Shown: positions 46,010 to 54,861 of the stretch, piece after piece | How the letters are laid out: each line of letters opens with the position of its first letter | Numbering within the stretch: the first letter of the stretch is position 1 | Assembly: GCF_003987225.1 (NCBI RefSeq) | Contig: NZ_PIPX01000001.1 | Coordinates: 248,001 to 312,000 of the forward strand | DNA length: 64,000 bases | Source of the DNA: Pseudidiomarina homiensis | GTDB taxonomy: Bacteria; Pseudomonadota; Gammaproteobacteria; Enterobacterales; Alteromonadaceae | Direction of reading: 5' to 3' | Program-made: the position numbers and the translations under genes | Notes under the pieces: model-generated | What the model saw: the letters and a program-made list of their open reading frames with translations, nothing else | Told to the model about the DNA's origin: nothing | Databases searched by the model: none

Positions 46010-46921
46010 ATGAATGTTACCCAGAAAAGTTTGCTGGCGGTGCTCACCGCCACTGGCATCGTCGCCTCGGCTTCCGCCGTTGCTGATGATCACCAGCTTG
46101 GGCAAGCGCCAGGCTATTATCGAATGAACGTTGGTGACTTTGTGGTTACTGCGCTCAACGACGGCACCAGCGACATGGCCGCGCACAAGCTATTGCATTG
46201 GGACGAAGACAAGATTCGGGCTGCGTTAGCCGAACACTTTATGGAATCTCCAGTCGAAGGTTCAATTAATGGTTTTTTGGTTGATACCGGCAAGCAGCAA
46301 ATTCTCATTGATACCGGTATGGGGAAGGGTGTTCGCCCGAGTCTTGGTAAGCTCACCGACCATCTTGCGGCGGCGGGCTATAGCGTGGCCGATGTCGATG
46401 CCGTTTACATCACTCACTTTCACGGTGACCACGTGAGTGGCTTGGTAAATGACGGTGAACGGGTGTTCCCCAATGCTAAAGTTTATGTGCATGAGCGTGA
46501 CGCCGACGCCGAAAGTGCGCAAGCAAAATACGCTCCCTATAAAGCGGCCAACGCGTTTGTCACTTTTGCCGATGGCGAAAGCCCACATGACGGCATAACC
46601 ATCAACCCAACGCCTGGCCATACACCAGGTCATAGCGTTTACCATGTCGAGAGCGGTGGGCAAACCATGGTGGTGTGGGGCGATACCTTGCATGTGGCTG
46701 GGGTTCAATTTGCTCACCCTGAGGTGACGATTCAGTACGACAGTGTCCCCGAGCAAGCGCGAGCGCAACGCTTAAAGCTGTTTAAGATGATTGCCGACAA
46801 TGAGTATTGGGTCGCCGGTGCACATATTGCTTTTCCGGGGATCGGTCGCCTGAAAAAAGAAAATGACGGCTACCGTTGGGTACCCGCCAATTACACGACT
46901 CGAATTGAACAGCCTAAGTAA
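46010..46921 (+). CDS. Periplasmic metallo-beta-lactamase-fold hydrolase
   Basis: This 303-residue exported hydrolase has a Sec signal (MNVTQKSLLAVLTATGIVAS, cleavage after ASA about residue 24) and the zinc motif THFHGDHVSG with His136, His138, Asp140 and His141. Further ligands are likely in TPGHTPGHS and WGDTLH. The arrangement resembles quorum-quenching lactonases (AHL lactonase) and related MBL hydrolases, but the substrate cannot be read from sequence. Its ribosome site lies in a hairpin. The end is convergent with azoR, four bases apart. Confidence 0.85.
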   Translation: MNVTQKSLLAVLTATGIVASASAVADDHQLGQAPGYYRMNVGDFVVTALNDGTSDMAAHKLLHWDEDKIRAALAEHFMESPVEGSINGFLVDTGKQQILIDTGMGKGVRPSLGKLTDHLAAAGYSVADVDAVYITHFHGDHVSGLVNDGERVFPNAKVYVHERDADAESAQAKYAPYKAANAFVTFADGESPHDGITINPTPGHTPGHSVYHVESGGQTMVVWGDTLHVAGVQFAHPEVTIQYDSVPEQARAQRLKLFKMIADNEYWVAGAHIAFPGIGRLKKENDGYRWVPANYTTRIEQPK

Positions 46922-46930
46922 GCTTTAGGC
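46912..46930. terminator. Palindrome at the hydrolase/azoR junction
   Basis: GCCTAA (46912-46917) and TTAGGC (46925-46930) flank a seven-base loop that includes the TAA stop of the hydrolase gene; the azoR stop is in the right arm. No T-tract. Confidence 0.4.
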
Positions 46931-47488
46931 CAGTTCAGCGATGGCTTCGTCAGCAGCTTGTAATGCTTGCTGGCGAGGCTCTTCGCCCAAGTTCACACCT
47001 TCCGCACGAATCACGGTCACGTCGGTGATACCGATAAACGCTAACGCGTTTCGCAGATAACTTTCTTGATGATCCATCGCGCTTGCAGCGCCTTCGCTGT
47101 AGATACCGCCACGACCTGAAGCAATGTAAACCTTTTTGCCTTTCAGTAAACCTTCAGCGCCGTTTTCGGTGTATTTGAAGGTTACACCTGCTTTTAGTAC
47201 ACGGTCTAACCATGCTTTTAGCTGCGTCGGAATAGTGAAGTTGTACATTGGTGCACCAATCACGAGTACATCTGCGGCAAACAGTTCAGTGAGAAGCTCT
47301 TCAGTTAATGGGTTTTCTTCGGCCAGCAATGTTTCAGCGTCGAGGTGCGGAACCGCATTGGTAACTAAATCACGATAGACGACAGTATCGGTGTCGCCTT
47401 TGACGCGCTCAACGATTTGGTTGCTGAGCTTACGGCTAACCGACTGTTCGACAAAAAGGCCTGAATCCAAATGTAAAATGTTCATCAT
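46925..47488 (-). CDS. azoR: FMN-dependent NADH-azoreductase
   Basis: This flavodoxin-fold quinone/azo reductase has about 187 residues. The ATG at 47488, six bases after GGAG, is followed immediately by a second ATG, either of which could serve. VLVIGAPMYNFTIPTQLKAWLDRVLKAGVTF is the FMN and substrate region and SGRGGIYSEG the loop. It is slightly shorter than AzoR of Escherichia coli (201). It is divergent from a LysR-type gene, with a dyad-rich region between them, so control by that regulator is likely. Confidence 0.92.
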   Translation of the reverse strand: MMNILHLDSGLFVEQSVSRKLSNQIVERVKGDTDTVVYRDLVTNAVPHLDAETLLAEENPLTEELLTELFAADVLVIGAPMYNFTIPTQLKAWLDRVLKAGVTFKYTENGAEGLLKGKKVYIASGRGGIYSEGAASAMDHQESYLRNALAFIGITDVTVIRAEGVNLGEEPRQQALQAADEAIAELA

Positions 47489-47541
47489 TGCGTTCTCCAA
47501 AATCATGTGCGCTGTGGTTTTAAGTTGCAGATAGTTTATCA

Positions 47542-47598
47542 AGTTCCAAAAATGGTTGTAGACGGTTATAATGGAAACAATCGTTCCATTTATGGAAC
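47542..47598. promoter_or_regulatory. Operator-like dyads between azoR and the LysR gene
   Basis: GTTCCAT-TT-ATGGAAC (47583-47598) is a perfect 16-base palindrome. ATGGAA at 47571 pairs with the TTCCAT inside it over seven bases, and GTTCCA at 47543 is a further half-site. TATAAT at 47567-47572 is a good -10 for the LysR gene, lying between the dyads. This is a typical LysR control layout with autoregulation. Confidence 0.6.
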
Positions 47599-47633
47599 AC
47601 ACTTAGGATTGACGTCGAGTTATAGAGGAAAAC

Positions 47634-48563
47634 GTGGCCATGGCACTTCCGGATCTCACCAATTACCTGATCTTCGCCCGTGTGGTACAAGCTGGCAGTA
47701 TCAGTGCTGGTGCGCGTGATTTGGGCATGCCGAAGTCTACGGTTAGCCGACGTCTGACCGAACTTGAAGAAGAGCAGGGGATTCGCTTAGTTCATCGTAC
47801 GCGGCGTGGGCTTAAGTTAACTGACGTAGGTCAAGCCTTTCTTATTCATTGTGAGGCCTTGGTAAGTGCTGCCGAGGCGGCACAACAAGTCACTCAGTTG
47901 GTGCGCGAAACACCGCGCGGTACCGTGCACCTGAGTGCGCCCTATGCCTTAAGCCAAAGTTTGTTGACCGAGCTGTTGCCAGCATTTATGCAAGCCTATC
48001 CTGAGGTTAATGTACAACTTATGGTGACCAACCGTCCGGTGAACCTTGTCGACGAGGGCATCGATGTCGCGCTGCGCGTGCGTTCGAGTATCGAGGATTC
48101 TTCACTGATTGCGCGTCCCTTGGTCGATTCGCCACTGACACTCTATGGTGCACCGAAGTTACTGGATGCCCGCGGGGTGCCGAAACACCCACTTGATCTC
48201 ATCGACTTTCCGCATTTGTCGTTGCACTACACCAGCGGTCGTTATGCGTATCCATTGACTGCCGAAGATGGTGATCAGTTGTCGATTACCTTTCAGCCAC
48301 GTTTGATTACCGATGACATGATCGTATTGCGTGAAGCAGCGATACAAGGTGAGGGGATTGTCGCGTTACCGAACTATCTTTGTGCGGATGCGCTCGCAGC
48401 TGGCGACTTGCAACAAGTATTGCCAGCTTGGCAATTGCCGGTGGGCATTATGCACTTGGTTTATCCCCACCGACGCGGACTGCTGCCGGCAGTGCGGGTA
48501 CTGATCGATTATCTTGTCGAACATATTCCTGTGATTGCGCAACGTTCGTTATTGATCGGATAG
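47634..48563 (+). CDS. LysR-family transcriptional regulator
   Basis: This 309-residue regulator has an N-terminal winged helix (GSISAGARDLGMPKSTVSRRLTELEEE, about 22-48) and a C-terminal periplasmic-binding-like effector domain (about 95-300). GTG at 47634 and ATG at 47640 are both possible starts; the ribosome site AGGA fits neither perfectly. It is divergent from azoR and has GTTCCAT/ATGGAAC dyads upstream. A link to quinone or electrophile stress is likely from the azoR context, but the effector is unknown. Confidence 0.92.
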   Translation: MAMALPDLTNYLIFARVVQAGSISAGARDLGMPKSTVSRRLTELEEEQGIRLVHRTRRGLKLTDVGQAFLIHCEALVSAAEAAQQVTQLVRETPRGTVHLSAPYALSQSLLTELLPAFMQAYPEVNVQLMVTNRPVNLVDEGIDVALRVRSSIEDSSLIARPLVDSPLTLYGAPKLLDARGVPKHPLDLIDFPHLSLHYTSGRYAYPLTAEDGDQLSITFQPRLITDDMIVLREAAIQGEGIVALPNYLCADALAAGDLQQVLPAWQLPVGIMHLVYPHRRGLLPAVRVLIDYLVEHIPVIAQRSLLIG

Positions 48564-48616
48564 CCGATGCTCTCTACAATCATTTAAACGATTGTTTGAA
48601 AAAGAGCAGAATAACA

Positions 48617-49843
48617 ATGGATTTTCAGCCTAGTGCCAAAACTTTAGAATATCGCAAGCGACTGATTCAATTTATAAAAGAAAATATTGAGCCGATTGAA
48701 TCGAATTACCATAAAGAATGCCGACGGCTGAACCCAGATGCCAATTGGCGCAACTGGGAAGTACCGCCGATTGTAGCGGAACTAAAAGCGAAAGCGCGAG
48801 CAGCGGGTTTATGGAACCTGTTTTTACCTGATGCGGAATTAGGCGCAGGCCTTACCACGCTAGAATATGCACCACTGGCCGAAGTTATGGGCCATAGTTT
48901 GCTTGCCCCTGAAGTCTTCAATTGTAATGCACCAGATACCGGCAACATGGAAGTGCTTTATCATTTTGGCTCTGCTGCGCAAAAACAAGAATGGTTAACG
49001 CCTCTCCTTAACGGTGAGATCCGTTCGGTGTTTTGCATGACCGAACCGGACGTCGCCTCGTCGGATGCCACCAACATGCAAACTTCAATTATTGCCGATG
49101 GTGATGACGTCGTGATTAGTGGACGTAAATGGTGGTCGACGGGATTAGGCCATCCGGACGCTCGGTTTGCTATTGTCATGGGGTTAACTGATCCTGATGC
49201 GGCGAAGCATCAGCGCCATTCGATGGTACTGGTACCGCTGACTACGCCGGGCGTAACTATTGAACGGATGTTGCCTGCGTTTGGCGAATACGATGCGCCC
49301 TATGGCCACGGCGAGGTCGTGTTTGATCAGGTGCGGGTACCAAAAGCGAATGTGATTGGTGACTTGGGCGACGGCTTTAAAATTGCGCAAGGACGCCTTG
49401 GTCCGGGTCGTATTCACCATTGCATGCGCGCCTTGGGCGCTGCCGAAAAAGCGTTGCAATTGTTTATGAAGCGCGGCCAAGACCGCATCGCGTTTGGCAA
49501 GCCTTTGTTGCAGTTGGGCGGTAATCTCGAACGGGTCGCAGACATGCGCATTGCCATCGATCAAGCGCGCTTATTGACGTTCTTTGCTGCTTGGAAAATC
49601 GACCAAGTAGGCGCCATGAAGGCATTGGCTGAAATCTCTGCGATTAAAGTGGTGGCACCGAACGTGTTGCAACAAGTAGTTGATGAAGCCATTCAGCTTT
49701 ATGGTGGTTCAGGTGTTAGCCATGACGTGCCGCTGACGCAGCTCTTTGCAGTCGCACGTGCGCTGCGTATCGCCGATGGTCCGGATGCGGTGCATCGCGC
49801 GACGATCGCCAAAGTTGAACTGGCAAAATACCGGGGGCGCTAA
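48617..49843 (+). CDS. Acyl-CoA dehydrogenase, ACAD10/11-like
   Basis: This 408-residue FAD enzyme has family blocks SVFCMTEPDVASSDATNM (FAD-binding), GRKWWSTGLGHPDARFA, and the C-terminal QLYGGSGVSHDVPL. Its partners, an APH-like kinase (next, one base gap) and an SDR, mirror human ACAD10/11 and the levulinate lva operon of Pseudomonas, where a 4-hydroxyacyl-CoA is phosphorylated and then reworked by an ACAD-type enzyme. I start at the ATG at 48617; the frame extends upstream into the LysR gene but without family similarity. Confidence 0.88.
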   Translation: MDFQPSAKTLEYRKRLIQFIKENIEPIESNYHKECRRLNPDANWRNWEVPPIVAELKAKARAAGLWNLFLPDAELGAGLTTLEYAPLAEVMGHSLLAPEVFNCNAPDTGNMEVLYHFGSAAQKQEWLTPLLNGEIRSVFCMTEPDVASSDATNMQTSIIADGDDVVISGRKWWSTGLGHPDARFAIVMGLTDPDAAKHQRHSMVLVPLTTPGVTIERMLPAFGEYDAPYGHGEVVFDQVRVPKANVIGDLGDGFKIAQGRLGPGRIHHCMRALGAAEKALQLFMKRGQDRIAFGKPLLQLGGNLERVADMRIAIDQARLLTFFAAWKIDQVGAMKALAEISAIKVVAPNVLQQVVDEAIQLYGGSGVSHDVPLTQLFAVARALRIADGPDAVHRATIAKVELAKYRGR

Positions 49844-49844
49844 T

Positions 49845-50936
49845 ATGAGTCGCAGTGATCTTGAAGATCGAGCGGGTAAGGTGCGTGAAGGTGAAGAGAT
49901 CCATCGCGAGCGCTTAGCTACGTACTTGAAGGAACAGTTTCCACAGCTCGAAGGTGATTTGCGCATTACCCAATACGCGGGTGGGGCATCGAACTGGACC
50001 TATCGTTTGCAGTTCGCCAATGCTGACTGGATACTTCGCCGACCTCCTGCTGGTACGAAAGCCAAATCCGCCCATGATATGGGCCGTGAATACCGGCTGC
50101 AGAAAGCTCTTGAACCGGTGTTTCGTTATGTACCGAAAATGCTGCACTACACTGACGACGAGAGCATTATTGGGGCTGAATTCTACGTTATGGAACGTGT
50201 TGCCGGGATTATCCCGCGCAAGAATATGCCACGCGGCCTTGAGCTCAGCGAAGCACAAACCCGTAAGCTCTGTGAAAACGCGCTCGATTGCTTAATCGAG
50301 CTGCACAGTATTGATATTAAAGAGCATGGTTTAGACCAGCTTGCCAAAGGTGAGGGCTATACTGAGCGCCAAGTGTTGGGCTGGAACAAACGTTATCGGC
50401 TGGCGAAAACCTGGAACGTGCCCAAAAGCGAAAAAATCATGCAGTGGCTTGAGCAAAATATGCCGCAGAACGAGCGGTTGTGCATGACTCATAATGATTT
50501 TCGTTTTGATAACTTGGTATTAGACAGCGACGATCCGACCCACATCATCGGTGTGTTGGATTGGGAGCTCGCTACCATCGGTAATCCGCTGATGGATGTT
50601 GGCAATAGCCTGGCTTATTGGATCCAAGCTGATGATGATGCTATTGCCCGCTCAACACGCCGGCAACCGACGCATTTACAAGGCATGCTGACACGTGACG
50701 AAGTAATTCGTTATTACTGCGAACGCATGAACGTGGACGTCGCCGATTTTAGTTTTTATGAAGTGTTCGGGTTGTTCCGTTTAAGCGTCATCGCCCAGCA
50801 AATCTATTACCGTTACCATCACAAGCAAACGCGCAACAAAGCCTTCAAGAATTTTTGGTTCTTGGTGCACTACCTGCACTGGCGTTGCCGCAAAATCATG
50901 CGCCAAGCAAACAAAAACACTAAGGGGAAGTCATGA
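49845..50936 (+). CDS. APH-like phosphotransferase (LvaA/ACAD11-type kinase)
   Basis: This 363-residue protein-kinase-fold phosphotransferase has YAGGASNWTYRLQF as nucleotide loop, LRRPPAG, the catalytic loop HNDFRFDNLVLD and the metal motif GVLDWELATIGNP. In the lva system LvaA phosphorylates the 4-hydroxyl of an acyl-CoA. The start at 49845 lies one base after the ACAD stop, with GGGGGCG upstream. The end overlaps the SDR gene by four bases (ATGA). Aminoglycosides are an unlikely substrate given the neighbours. Confidence 0.85.
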   Translation: MSRSDLEDRAGKVREGEEIHRERLATYLKEQFPQLEGDLRITQYAGGASNWTYRLQFANADWILRRPPAGTKAKSAHDMGREYRLQKALEPVFRYVPKMLHYTDDESIIGAEFYVMERVAGIIPRKNMPRGLELSEAQTRKLCENALDCLIELHSIDIKEHGLDQLAKGEGYTERQVLGWNKRYRLAKTWNVPKSEKIMQWLEQNMPQNERLCMTHNDFRFDNLVLDSDDPTHIIGVLDWELATIGNPLMDVGNSLAYWIQADDDAIARSTRRQPTHLQGMLTRDEVIRYYCERMNVDVADFSFYEVFGLFRLSVIAQQIYYRYHHKQTRNKAFKNFWFLVHYLHWRCRKIMRQANKNTKGKS

Positions 50937-51697
50937 CGCATTCGGTACGAAAAACGATTCTTATCACTGGCGCGAGTTCGGGATTAGGTGAGGGTATGGC
51001 CCGGGAGTTCGCTGCTAAGGGGCGTAACTTAGCGCTTTGTGCGCGACGCACCGAGCGCTTGGAGCAATTGAAAAGTGAGCTCGAAGCAAAGCATCCTGAG
51101 AGTACCATTAGCATCAAAGCGTTGGATGTGAACGATCACGATAAAGTGTTTGAGGTCTTCAAAGCCTTTAAAACTGAGTTTGGCACCATTGACCGCGTGA
51201 TCGTTAACGCCGGTATGGGTAAGGGCGCTTCCTTAGGCACTGGGTATTTTTATGCCAATGTGCAAACCGCACAAACGAACTTTGTGGCCGCTGTTGCTCA
51301 GTGTGAAGCTGCGCTTGAAATCTTCCGCGAACAAAATCACGGGCACCTTGTGACCATGAGTTCAATTAGCGCATTGCGTGGCATGCCGCGAGCTATGACG
51401 GTTTATGCTGCAACTAAGGCTGGCTTGTCAGCCTTGACAGAAGGTATTCGTGCTGACTTGATAAAGTCACGCTCACCGATTAAAACCAGCTGCATTATGC
51501 CTGGCTATATTCGCTCTGAAATCAATGAGAAGGTGAAGAATACCCCATTTATGATCGACAACGAAACCGGTTGTCGGTTATTGGTCAAGGCGATAGAGAA
51601 AGAGCCAGTGAAGGCTTATGTACCAACATGGCCGTGGGCGCTCATCGGTTTTCTAATGAAGCGCCTGCCGCTGAAAATGGTGATGAAGCTAGGCTAA
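50933..51697 (+). CDS. Short-chain dehydrogenase/reductase
   Basis: This 254-residue classical SDR has ITGASSGLGEGMA (NAD(P)-binding, about 11-23), NAG at 94-96 region, catalytic Ser in VTMSSISALRG and YAATK (Tyr-x-x-x-Lys, about 160). An Arg-Arg after the second strand (CARRTERLEQL) favours NADP. It ends with a hydrophobic and basic tail. It is coupled to the kinase gene and, by analogy with LvaD, may interconvert a 4-oxo and 4-hydroxyacyl-CoA. Confidence 0.87.
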   Translation: MTHSVRKTILITGASSGLGEGMAREFAAKGRNLALCARRTERLEQLKSELEAKHPESTISIKALDVNDHDKVFEVFKAFKTEFGTIDRVIVNAGMGKGASLGTGYFYANVQTAQTNFVAAVAQCEAALEIFREQNHGHLVTMSSISALRGMPRAMTVYAATKAGLSALTEGIRADLIKSRSPIKTSCIMPGYIRSEINEKVKNTPFMIDNETGCRLLVKAIEKEPVKAYVPTWPWALIGFLMKRLPLKMVMKLG

Positions 51698-52152
51698 TCT
51701 TTGCTGCTATCGCGGCGACAATCATTGACCCGCTCGGTGGCAATGCTGAGCGTGGTTGCTCCGCCTTCGGCTAGTTCATAAACGAATGAGCTTGCTGCGA
51801 CGCTGAGGTCTCCGCGAGAGGCTTTATGTAAAATCACGACGCGACGATCTTCTAATCTAATGCCCACGCAGCCGGCCGCTTTGGGCGAAGTAGCGAGGCG
51901 TTGCCACTCTTGATTTACCACTTTTTGTGCCCATACTTCATAGCCTTCCCAACTCGGATTTGCGCCGCGTTTGCACTGATACACATACAACTGTGCTGCA
52001 CTGTCTGCGGTGACGGAGGTTTCGATGGACTGGCAATTCGCCACTGTCGGTGGCTCAGGCTCGTAAACGGTCCACTGATAGATAAGGACCGCAACAAAAA
52101 GCACGGCCAAGGTGATGATTGCTGCTAAAAACCATAAAGCAATGCGTTTCAT
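51694..52152 (-). CDS. Single-pass membrane protein of unknown function
   Basis: The 152 residues start with a TM helix (IALWFLAAIITLAVLFVAVLIY, about 4-25) followed by a Cys-containing extracytoplasmic domain (NCQSIET, YVYQCKRG, GCVGIRL, NDCRRD; four Cys could form two disulfides). I do not recognise a family. The end overlaps the convergent SDR stop by four bases. It lies 11 bases after the pirin gene on the same strand. Confidence 0.6.
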   Translation of the reverse strand: MKRIALWFLAAIITLAVLFVAVLIYQWTVYEPEPPTVANCQSIETSVTADSAAQLYVYQCKRGANPSWEGYEVWAQKVVNQEWQRLATSPKAAGCVGIRLEDRRVVILHKASRGDLSVAASSFVYELAEGGATTLSIATERVNDCRRDSSKD

Positions 52153-52163
52153 GTTGGCAAATC

Positions 52164-53132
52164 CTATTCGTCTCTTGTTTTAGACTTCGCTGGTAAATCG
52201 GGCGCCAGTAACCGCTCGCCATTGTACCGTTGAACGTGACCAAAGCGCTCATGCCCAGCATTCCACTCTCGTTGCGCTAGACGAATGCGCTCGGCATCAC
52301 TACTAACAAAGTTCCACCACATGTGCACGGGACGTCCAAACGCTTCGCCGCCAAGCACTAAAACAATGGTATCAGCAGCTAGTTCAAGGGTCACTGCGGA
52401 ACGACCCGCGCCAAGAAATAGCAGTTCATGCCTTTCGACAGTTTTACTCAGCGCATCAAGACGTCCTTCGACCACATACAAGCCATATTCATGCTGTTCA
52501 TTTAAGCGTAATTCACTGACCGCAACGCGCGGGGTCTTTAATTGCATTGCGAAAATAGGGTGAAACTGACGTGCGGGCGAGGTGTAGTTACGTTCACCGG
52601 CAGTGTACTCACCCATAATCAATGTCGCCTGGCTCTCGCCGACGGCAAACGAGGGTAAATTTTTGTAATGGTCAAAACAGGGGGCGGTCGTTTCGGCTGC
52701 TGCTGGTAAGGCCGCCCACAATTGCAGTCCGTGTAGCGGATCCGTCACCTGTTGCGCCGCGACCTCCGCATGTGAAATACCGTTACCGGCAGTCATCAGG
52801 TTTAATTCGTTCGCTCGCAGCGCTTGATCATAGCCGAGGCTGTCCTGGTGGAGCAACTGGCCTGACAACAACCAGGTGATGGTTTGCAGGCCAATATGTG
52901 GATGCGGTGGCACATCGAACTGTTGATAATCGCTAGGCGCGACAGGGCCGAAGTGGTCAAGAAAGCACCATGGACCAATCATCCGTACATCGCGTTGCGG
53001 AACACTGCGAAAGACCCGCATTTTCGGGGTGAGTTGACGTGCTAACGCGGGTAAAACTTTTGCCTCACGGCGGGTATGTGCTGATTCACACGTTGTCGGT
53101 TGGCTTTCACTATCTGCTGGCGTACGTGTCAT
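52164..53132 (-). CDS. Pirin-family protein
   Basis: This 322-residue bicupin begins with a charged tail and then the pirin core: FRSVPQRDVRMIGPWCFLDHFGP, PPHPHIGLQTITW with two metal His, and NLMTAGNGISHAE with the third His and Glu. Bacterial pirins act as quercetinase-like dioxygenases or as modulators; role here unknown. I use the ATG at 53132; a TTG at 53153 would add seven residues. It is divergent from the small membrane protein genes. Confidence 0.9.
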   Translation of the reverse strand: MTRTPADSESQPTTCESAHTRREAKVLPALARQLTPKMRVFRSVPQRDVRMIGPWCFLDHFGPVAPSDYQQFDVPPHPHIGLQTITWLLSGQLLHQDSLGYDQALRANELNLMTAGNGISHAEVAAQQVTDPLHGLQLWAALPAAAETTAPCFDHYKNLPSFAVGESQATLIMGEYTAGERNYTSPARQFHPIFAMQLKTPRVAVSELRLNEQHEYGLYVVEGRLDALSKTVERHELLFLGAGRSAVTLELAADTIVLVLGGEAFGRPVHMWWNFVSSDAERIRLAQREWNAGHERFGHVQRYNGERLLAPDLPAKSKTRDE

Positions 53133-53265
53133 AACCCATGCATCCTGTTTCAAAACCTTGCCCAGAGTATGCCAGCGTTGTCACGAAAGATCGATATTCG
53201 ACTATACGCTGACTTTCTTCTTCGACTAAGATTGGTTAAGGTGAATCAACAACCTAGGAGCCACC

Positions 53266-53445
53266 ATGATCTATGCACTGATTTTGATTGTCATTGGTAT
53301 AGCAGTAGCGTTAAGCGGTGTATGGGAACAAAATCTATTCACCATTATGCTTGGTGCACTGCTTGAATTGATTGGTTGGGGCTGGTTTATTATGAAATGG
53401 CGATCCGCTAAAAAACAGGGGCAACTCGATAACAATGAAAAGTAG
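53266..53445 (+). CDS. 59-residue membrane protein
   Basis: A short frame with TAGGAG six bases before its ATG, so translation is likely. The protein has two hydrophobic segments, IYALILIVIGIAVALSG (2-18) and FTIMLGALLELIGWGWFI (25-42), then a charged tail WRSAKKQGQLDNNEK. It overlaps the next small membrane protein gene by 11 bases. I recognise no family. Upstream, TTGTCA (53178) and TATACG (53203) with a 19-base spacer could be its promoter. Confidence 0.65.
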   Translation: MIYALILIVIGIAVALSGVWEQNLFTIMLGALLELIGWGWFIMKWRSAKKQGQLDNNEK

Positions 53446-53725
53446 TATCGTAAAACGAATTCTCGCCATCGCCTTGATCGTGGCAGGTGTTGTTACCGCA
53501 GTATTGGCGTCGAAAGACGCTGGTAGTGTGCGCTGGATGGGGTTATTTTTGCTGGTTTCAGGGATTTACTTTTTGGTCAGTCAAAAAGCCAGTCCTGAAC
53601 AGCGTGAACAAGCCGCTCAACAACGGGACATCACGCCACCGATTAAATGGTATCAATCGCCCATTCTCTGGGTTCCGGTAGCCGCACTGATTATTGCTTT
53701 GGTGTCATTCTATGTCGCTAACTAA
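53435..53725 (+). CDS. 96-residue membrane protein
   Basis: The protein has three predicted TM segments: ILAIALIVAGVVTAVLA (9-25), WMGLFLLVSGIYFLV (34-48) and PILWVPVAALIIALVSFYV (76-94), with a charged polar stretch QKASPEQREQAAQQRD between the second and third. No family recognised. It overlaps both neighbours, so the three small genes seem to be one translational unit. Confidence 0.7.
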   Translation: MKSSIVKRILAIALIVAGVVTAVLASKDAGSVRWMGLFLLVSGIYFLVSQKASPEQREQAAQQRDITPPIKWYQSPILWVPVAALIIALVSFYVAN

Positions 53726-54119
53726 ACGTTTAGTCATTTTGGCCGGCTTAGTAGGCCTAATGTTTTATAACGCTACGGCGGAGCAACTTTGGGCCACTAT
53801 CGTCGATTATCAATTGAGTTGGTATAAACTAGGTGTGCCCTTAGCTTGGGGTCTGATTTTAGGTGCGTTGGTTAATCTAATCGGGCTTAGTAGCCTGCAA
53901 AAATGGTTGGAGCCGCTCACCTTCATTAGTGCATCATTAACCACTTTAGGGTTGACCGGTGCGGCCGCGATTTATGCTGCGCACCAGCAAGCAGGGTTAC
54001 TGCTACCGGCATTAATGATTAGCGCCATTGGCATTGGGCTGTATTTATTCGTCTATAGCTTTGCGCGGTTTTCAGCACACAAGCAAGCGCCAGCAGAGCG
54101 TAAGGACGGTGAGTCGTAA
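53712..54119 (+). CDS. 135-residue membrane protein
   Basis: A multi-pass membrane protein with about four hydrophobic segments (LVILAGLVGLMFY, LGVPLAWGLILGALVNLIG, FISASLTTLGLTGAAAIY, LLLPALMISAIGIGLYLFV), ending in a basic tail. The ATG at 53712 overlaps the stop of the preceding gene, and one base separates its end from pxpA. No family recognised. Its position suggests a part in 5-oxoproline or peptide uptake, but that is inference. Confidence 0.7.
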   Translation: MSLTKRLVILAGLVGLMFYNATAEQLWATIVDYQLSWYKLGVPLAWGLILGALVNLIGLSSLQKWLEPLTFISASLTTLGLTGAAAIYAAHQQAGLLLPALMISAIGIGLYLFVYSFARFSAHKQAPAERKDGES

Positions 54120-54120
54120 C

Positions 54121-54861
54121 ATGGACTTAAACTGTGATTTAGGTGAAGGTTATGGCGTATGGCGGATGGGCGACGACGCAGCAGTAATGCCGTTTATTGA
54201 TCGTGCCAACATCGCTTGTGGGTTTCATGCCGGTGACTTTGCCATCATGCAGACCACGGTGCGCCTTGCTAAAGAGCATGGCGTAAAAGTGGGGGCGCAC
54301 CCGAGCTATCCTGACCGCCATGGCTTCGGTCGCCGTTCAATGTCGGTCACTGCCGATGAATTGCGGGCGCAATTGCTTTATCAAATTGGTGCTTTGCAAG
54401 CAATATGCCATGCCGAGCAAGTGCCATTGCGGTACGTAAAGCCGCACGGTGCACTTTATAACGACATGCAAACCGACCTCACGCTGTTCACCCAAGTGGT
54501 GCAAACCCTTGGTGAGCTGAATCGCGGTCGGGCGCAACCACTGCAGCTGATGACCTTGGCGAAAGTGCAGCGAGAACGCGAGCTTGAAATCGCCGCAAAA
54601 TATGACGTTGAACTGTTATTCGAAGCCTTTGCCGACCGCTGCTATGAGAGTAACGGTCACCTTCGCGCCCGTAGCTTCGAAGGTGCAGTGCTCGATGATC
54701 AAGATGCCATTGTCGCACAGGCTTTAGCGTTCTCACGGGGCGAAGCGATAACCGCTCATGATGGGAGTTCGCTGTTGTTAGCGGCTGATACGTTGTGCGT
54801 GCATGGTGACAATCCTCACGCACTCGCGGTGGTGAAAGCGATCCGCGCTGAAATTTTATGA
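54121..54861 (+). CDS. pxpA: 5-oxoprolinase subunit A
   Basis: PxpA belongs to the LamB/YcsF family and, with PxpB and PxpC, cleaves 5-oxoproline to glutamate with ATP. The 246 residues start with the family signature MDLNCDLGEGYG, followed by NIACGFHAGDF, VGAHPSYPDRHGFGRR and YVKPHGALYN. The stop overlaps pxpB. The context is a housekeeping detoxification of cyclised glutamate or glutamine. Confidence 0.94.
   Translation: MDLNCDLGEGYGVWRMGDDAAVMPFIDRANIACGFHAGDFAIMQTTVRLAKEHGVKVGAHPSYPDRHGFGRRSMSVTADELRAQLLYQIGALQAICHAEQVPLRYVKPHGALYNDMQTDLTLFTQVVQTLGELNRGRAQPLQLMTLAKVQRERELEIAAKYDVELLFEAFADRCYESNGHLRARSFEGAVLDDQDAIVAQALAFSRGEAITAHDGSSLLLAADTLCVHGDNPHALAVVKAIRAEIL

Noticed and set aside
48380-48616. 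Longer N-terminus for the acyl-CoA dehydrogenase reaching into the LysR gene
   Set aside because: The extra part has no family similarity and overlaps the LysR coding sequence by 184 bases; the ATG at 48617 gives the normal start.
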